Shown here piece after piece: positions 24,068-27,194 of a stretch of DNA of 27,194 bases (its first letter is position 1; each line of letters opens with the position of its first letter). The notes under the pieces were generated by a model. That model worked only from the letters and a program-made list of their open reading frames with translations. It did not search any database and had not been told where the DNA came from. Made by a program: the position numbers and the translations under genes. This DNA is from Thermodesulfobacteriaceae bacterium UBA6232. GTDB taxonomy: Bacteria; Desulfobacterota; Thermodesulfobacteria; Thermodesulfobacteriales; Thermodesulfobacteriaceae. Location: the NCBI GenBank assembly GCA_002441555.1, contig DJWK01000011.1:1-27194 (forward strand), read 5' to 3'.

Positions 24068-24095
24068 AATTAGGAATTATATTAGAATCCTAATT
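24068..24095. promoter_or_regulatory. Palindromic candidate operator upstream of the FmdB-hemC operon
   Basis: AATTAGGA (24068-24075) and TCCTAATT (24088-24095) form perfect 8-bp arms around 12 nt. The spacer contains TATATT (24078-24083), a possible -10 box, so a dimeric regulator bound here could block transcription. No good -35 is seen upstream. It lies 46 nt before the FmdB ATG. The rest of the 225-nt gap (23917-24141) is AT-rich with nothing else recognised. Confidence 0.4.
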
Positions 24096-24141
24096 CGTAA
24101 AAAATTCATTGAACACTTAAAATTCAAGGAGGTGGGGTTAG

Positions 24142-24360
24142 ATGCCTATTTTTGAATTTCAGTGTGAGGAGTGCGGAGAAATATTTGAGGAACTTATACT
24201 TGGTGGAAAACTGGAAGAGATTAAATGTAAAAAATGTAAAAGTTCAAAGGTGTATAAACTTATCTCTCAAGTGGCTTATAAATCTGAAGGAAAATTTGTT
24301 TCAAGTGGCGGTTCAGGATGTAGCTCCTGTAGTGGGGGAACTTGTAGCTCCTGCCATTAG
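24142..24360 (+). CDS. FmdB family zinc-ribbon protein
   Basis: The small 72-residue protein begins MPIFEFQCEECGEIFE, the hallmark of the FmdB (CxxC_CxxC_SSSS) family. C8 and C11, with C29 and C32 (KCKKCKSSKV), form a zinc ribbon. The tail is Gly/Ser/Cys-rich with four more cysteines (GCSSCSGGTCSSCH). The family was named for a putative regulator of an amidase operon, but its function is not established. AAGGAGGTGG sits upstream of the ATG. It stops at TAG 38 bp before hemC and is likely co-transcribed with the tetrapyrrole genes. The overlapping frame 24152-24436 is not a gene. Confidence 0.9.
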   Translation: MPIFEFQCEECGEIFEELILGGKLEEIKCKKCKSSKVYKLISQVAYKSEGKFVSSGGSGCSSCSGGTCSSCH

Positions 24361-24398
24361 AGTGCAACCCTACAATAAATTTTTGGGAAGGAAAAAAA

Positions 24399-25328
24399 AT
24401 GAAAAAGAAATTTTTGCGAGTGGGAACAAGGGGTAGCAAGCTTGCCCTTGCCCAGACTGACTGGGTCATCACCCAACTTAAAAACCATTACCCAGACCTT
24501 GAAATTGAAAAAATCATTATAAAAACTACAGGAGATAAAATCCTTGATGCTCCTCTAAGTAAAATCGGTGGTAAGGGGCTTTTTGTCAAAGAAATTGAAG
24601 AGGCCCTTTTGAGGGGAGATATAGATTTTGCCGTGCACAGTATGAAAGATGTCCCATCGGAAGTTCCTCAGGGCCTTGAGGTCTCAATTATTCCCCAAAG
24701 AGAATCTCCCTTTGATGTCTGGGTTTCTCAATATGAAGCCCTTGAGAAAGTTCCCTTTTCAGGAAAAATTGGCACAAGCAGTTTAAGAAGGCTTTCTCAA
24801 TTAAAAAGGCTTCGCAAAGATTTAAAAATTGAGCCTTTAAGAGGAAATGTGGATACTCGCTTAAGAAAATGGAAAGAAGGTTTATATGATGGAATTGTTC
24901 TTGCTGAGGCCGGTTTGAGAAGACTTGGTATAGAGGTTAAATACCGCAGATTTACCCTGGAAGAGATGATACCAGCTGTGGGGCAGGGAGCTTTGGGAAT
25001 TGAAATAAGAAAGGATGATAAAGAAGTAAAGGAAATTTTAAAAGTTTTGCATTCTGAAAAAACAGCCCTTGCTGTCATGGCAGAAAGAGCCTTTTTGAAA
25101 ACCATGGAGGGAGGTTGTCAGGTTCCACTGGGTGCCCATGCCTATTTTCAAAATGGTGACTTAGTTATTATGGGTTTTATCTCTGATCTTGAAGGAGAAA
25201 GGTTTTACAAGTTAGGTCTTAAAGGCTCATCTTTTGAGGCAGAAAACCTCGGAATAGCCCTTGCAAAGGAACTTTTAAAAAGAGGTGGAAAAGAGATTTT
25301 AAAGGAGCTTTATGGAGAAGGAAAATGA
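24399..25328 (+). CDS. hemC: Hydroxymethylbilane synthase (porphobilinogen deaminase)
   Basis: The enzyme joins four porphobilinogen units into linear hydroxymethylbilane in the cytoplasm, using a covalently bound dipyrromethane cofactor. The 309 residues show GTRGSKLALAQT (9-20), DFAVHSMKDVP (77-87), the arginine-rich substrate site (SSLRRLSQLKRL and LRGNVDTRL) and the cofactor cysteine C240 in EGGCQVPLGAHA. Length is normal. AAGGA lies just before the ATG. Its stop overlaps the next gene's ATG by 4 bp, so it is translationally coupled to the enzyme for the following step. Confidence 0.97.
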   Translation: MKKKFLRVGTRGSKLALAQTDWVITQLKNHYPDLEIEKIIIKTTGDKILDAPLSKIGGKGLFVKEIEEALLRGDIDFAVHSMKDVPSEVPQGLEVSIIPQRESPFDVWVSQYEALEKVPFSGKIGTSSLRRLSQLKRLRKDLKIEPLRGNVDTRLRKWKEGLYDGIVLAEAGLRRLGIEVKYRRFTLEEMIPAVGQGALGIEIRKDDKEVKEILKVLHSEKTALAVMAERAFLKTMEGGCQVPLGAHAYFQNGDLVIMGFISDLEGERFYKLGLKGSSFEAENLGIALAKELLKRGGKEILKELYGEGK

Positions 25329-26842
25329 ATAAAATAGGTAAGGTCTATCTTGTTGGGGCTGGGCCAGGAGATCCCGGGCTTTTTACCTTGAAGGGAAAGG
25401 CCCTTCTTGAGAAAGCGGAGGTGGTGGTATATGACTACCTTGCCAATCCAGAACTTTTGAAATTCTGTAAAGAATCCTGTGAGTTCATTTATGTGGGTAA
25501 AAAAGGCGGGGCTCACACTATGCCCCAGGAAGAAATTAATAAACTTCTCGTAAAAAAAGCCAAAGAGGGAAAACTGGTTGTAAGGCTTAAAGGGGGAGAT
25601 CCCTTTTTATTCGGAAGGGGAGGAGAAGAATTAGAAGAACTCGTAAAAGAGGGGATACCCTTTGAGGTAGTTCCGGGAATTACATCCGGGATTGCCGTTC
25701 CTGCCTATGCAGGAATTCCTGTTACTCACAGAGATTTTACCTCAACCCTTGCTCTTATTACAGGACACGAAGCTGAGGGAAAAGAGGAAAGCAGAATTGA
25801 TTTTAAAGCCCTTGCAAGGCTTGGAACCCTTGTTTTTTTTATGGGAGTAAAAAATCTTCCTCATATTGTGGAAAACCTCATTAAAGAGGGGAAAAAACCT
25901 GAAACACCCTGCGCTGTTATTCAATGGGGAACAACACCAAAGCAGAAAACTGCAGAGGGCACCCTTGCAACTATTGGTGAAGAAGTAAAGAAAAAGGGAA
26001 TAACTGCTCCTGCCATAATTGTGGTTGGTGAAGTGGTAAATTTAAGAAAAAACTTTAACTGGTTTGAAAAAAAGCCCCTTTTTGGAAAAAGAATAATTAT
26101 CACAAGAACCCGTGAACAGGCAAGTAAATTAAGAGAAGCCCTCTATGAAAATGGAGCAGAAGTTATTGAAATCCCTACTATTGAAGTAAGGCCGATTATA
26201 AATGAAGAAACCAAATATATAATAAGAAATCTTTCAAACTTTGACTGGCTTATTTTTACTTCAGAAAACGGAATTCGCTTTTTCTTTGAGGCCCTATTTA
26301 ATGAAGAGCTTGATGTAAGAGCTCTTGGAAGCTTAAAAATAGCTGTTATCGGGCCTGCAACTCTTGAGGCTCTTAAAAATTTCGGATTAAGAGCAGACCT
26401 TATACCAGAGAAAAATTATACTCAAGAAGGCTTGGTTGAAGCCTTTGAAAAGGCTGAAGTTTCTGGAAAAAAGATTCTTTTAGTTAGAGCAAAGATTGCA
26501 AGGGAGGTGCTCCCTGAAAGTTTAAAAGAAAAAGGAGCTGAGGTTACCATTCTTCCCATTTATGAAACTCTTAAACCAAATGATTCAGCTGAATTACTTA
26601 AAAAGGCTTTATCCGAGGGAGTTGATGCTATAACATTTACCAGTTCTTCAACTGTTGAAAATTTCTTTGAATTAATAAAGGAAGAAGGCCTAACCCTTTC
26701 TGATAAGGTTGTTCTTGCTTCTATTGGACCCATAACCTCTTCAACCTTGAGAAAATTCGGTTATAATCCCACAGTTGAGGCTAAAGAATATACCATTCCA
26801 GGGCTTGTTCAGGCTCTTATTGATTACTATCAATCTCATTAA
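25325..26842 (+). CDS. cobA-hemD: CobA-HemD fusion: uroporphyrinogen-III methyltransferase / uroporphyrinogen-III synthase
   Basis: This bifunctional protein has 505 residues. The C-terminal part (about 254-505) resembles uroporphyrinogen-III synthase, which closes hydroxymethylbilane with inversion of ring D. The N-terminal part (1-243) is the SAM-dependent methyltransferase that methylates C2 and C7 to give precorrin-2. Its motifs are VYLVGAGPGDPGLFTLKG (7-24), VRLKGGDPFLFGRGGEE (86-102) and VPGITSG (116-122). The synthase half begins FGKRIIITRTREQASKL and has WLIFTSENG and ITFTSSSTVENF. Fusions of this order are known in anaerobes. The product leads to siroheme and cobalamin. That matches sulfite reduction and the B12-dependent radical SAM protein elsewhere in the window. 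tyrS follows after 14 bp. Confidence 0.95.
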   Translation: MNKIGKVYLVGAGPGDPGLFTLKGKALLEKAEVVVYDYLANPELLKFCKESCEFIYVGKKGGAHTMPQEEINKLLVKKAKEGKLVVRLKGGDPFLFGRGGEELEELVKEGIPFEVVPGITSGIAVPAYAGIPVTHRDFTSTLALITGHEAEGKEESRIDFKALARLGTLVFFMGVKNLPHIVENLIKEGKKPETPCAVIQWGTTPKQKTAEGTLATIGEEVKKKGITAPAIIVVGEVVNLRKNFNWFEKKPLFGKRIIITRTREQASKLREALYENGAEVIEIPTIEVRPIINEETKYIIRNLSNFDWLIFTSENGIRFFFEALFNEELDVRALGSLKIAVIGPATLEALKNFGLRADLIPEKNYTQEGLVEAFEKAEVSGKKILLVRAKIAREVLPESLKEKGAEVTILPIYETLKPNDSAELLKKALSEGVDAITFTSSSTVENFFELIKEEGLTLSDKVVLASIGPITSSTLRKFGYNPTVEAKEYTIPGLVQALIDYYQSH

Positions 26843-26856
26843 GGAGAGGGGAGAAA

Positions 26857-27194
26857 ATGCGGGAGGAAATTAAAAGGGACCTCGAAATAATTAAAAGGGG
26901 AATAGTTGATCTTATTGAGGAAGAAGAGCTTATAAAAAAACTTGAGAGATATTATCAAACTGGGAAACCCCTTAAAATAAAAGCTGGCTTTGATCCCACA
27001 GCCCCTGATCTTCACTTAGGGCATACAGTTCTATTGAGGAAACTTAAACATTTTCAGGATCTCGGGCATGAGGTTTATTTTTTAATTGGTGATTTTACAG
27101 CCATGATTGGTGATCCCACAGGGCGCTCTGAGACAAGGCCTGCCTTAACCAAGGAGCAGGTGCTTGAAAATGCCAAAACCTATAAAGAACAGGT
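26857..27194 (+). CDS. tyrS: Tyrosyl-tRNA synthetase, 5' part (runs off the window)
   Basis: This is a class I aminoacyl-tRNA synthetase that charges tRNA-Tyr. The first 112 residues are present and the frame is still open at the window end. The translation contains LKIKAGFDPTAPDLHLGHTV, with HLGH as the HIGH motif, then LIGDFTAMIGDPTGRSETRP, typical of the TyrZ-like bacterial branch. AAGGAGAGGGG lies just before the ATG at 26857. It is 14 bp behind cobA-hemD and likely at the end of the same transcript. Confidence 0.93.
   Translation, partial: MREEIKRDLEIIKRGIVDLIEEEELIKKLERYYQTGKPLKIKAGFDPTAPDLHLGHTVLLRKLKHFQDLGHEVYFLIGDFTAMIGDPTGRSETRPALTKEQVLENAKTYKEQ

Noticed and set aside
24152..24436. 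94-codon frame overlapping the FmdB gene and the start of hemC
   Set aside because: It lies across two well-supported genes in another frame and its sequence is a shadow of the zinc-ribbon cysteines.

Overview
This window is a compact, AT-rich (by eye roughly 35-37% GC) bacterial chromosome segment. Many genes overlap or sit within a few bases of each other. Proteins are rich in Lys and Glu. Two LptF/LptG-type permeases imply an outer membrane with LPS, and a flagellin shows motility. A His-type Thi4 that should use free sulfide, and HemC plus a CobA-HemD fusion for siroheme, suggest an anaerobic, probably thermophilic sulfur or sulfate metaboliser such as Thermodesulfobacteriota. That taxonomic guess is inference from gene content.

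Layout. (1) 1-1401: a large inverted repeat, a promoter and a ResB-like cytochrome c maturation protein. (2) 1407-6632, minus strand: a PatZ-like acyl-CoA-synthetase/GNAT protein, then an ABC exporter ATPase and permease, then a CDF metal exporter. (3) 6718-8517, plus: uvrC, divergent from the PatZ-like gene. (4) 8520-9498, minus: thi4 overlapping a small cysteine-rich protein by 41 nt. (5) 9593-16071, minus: an apparent operon hemW - mpl - cytosolic NtrB-like histidine kinase - NtrC-like response regulator - B12-binding radical SAM protein. The response regulator is split by an in-frame amber codon. (6) 16116-18277, plus: lptF and lptG. (7) 18275-23916: a flagellin with a textbook sigma-28 promoter and two downstream hairpins, a relic of a minimal nucleotidyltransferase gene, a SapC-family gene, and on the opposite strand a methyltransferase-like gene and a GT9-glycosyltransferase/methyltransferase fusion. 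This region looks like a flagellin/surface-modification locus. (8) 24142-27194, plus: an FmdB zinc-ribbon protein, hemC, cobA-hemD fusion and the 5' part of tyrS, which runs off the window.

How the genes work together. HemC and CobA-HemD take porphobilinogen to uroporphyrinogen III and precorrin-2, feeding siroheme and cobalamin. HemW and the cobalamin-dependent radical SAM protein are consumers or handlers of tetrapyrroles elsewhere in the window. The best candidates for something new are the flagellin/SapC/fusion-glycosyltransferase locus, the thi4/zinc-protein overlap, the amber-split regulator controlling an unknown radical SAM enzyme, and probable leaderless transcripts. No CRISPR array, tRNA, rRNA, insertion sequence or phage gene was seen.
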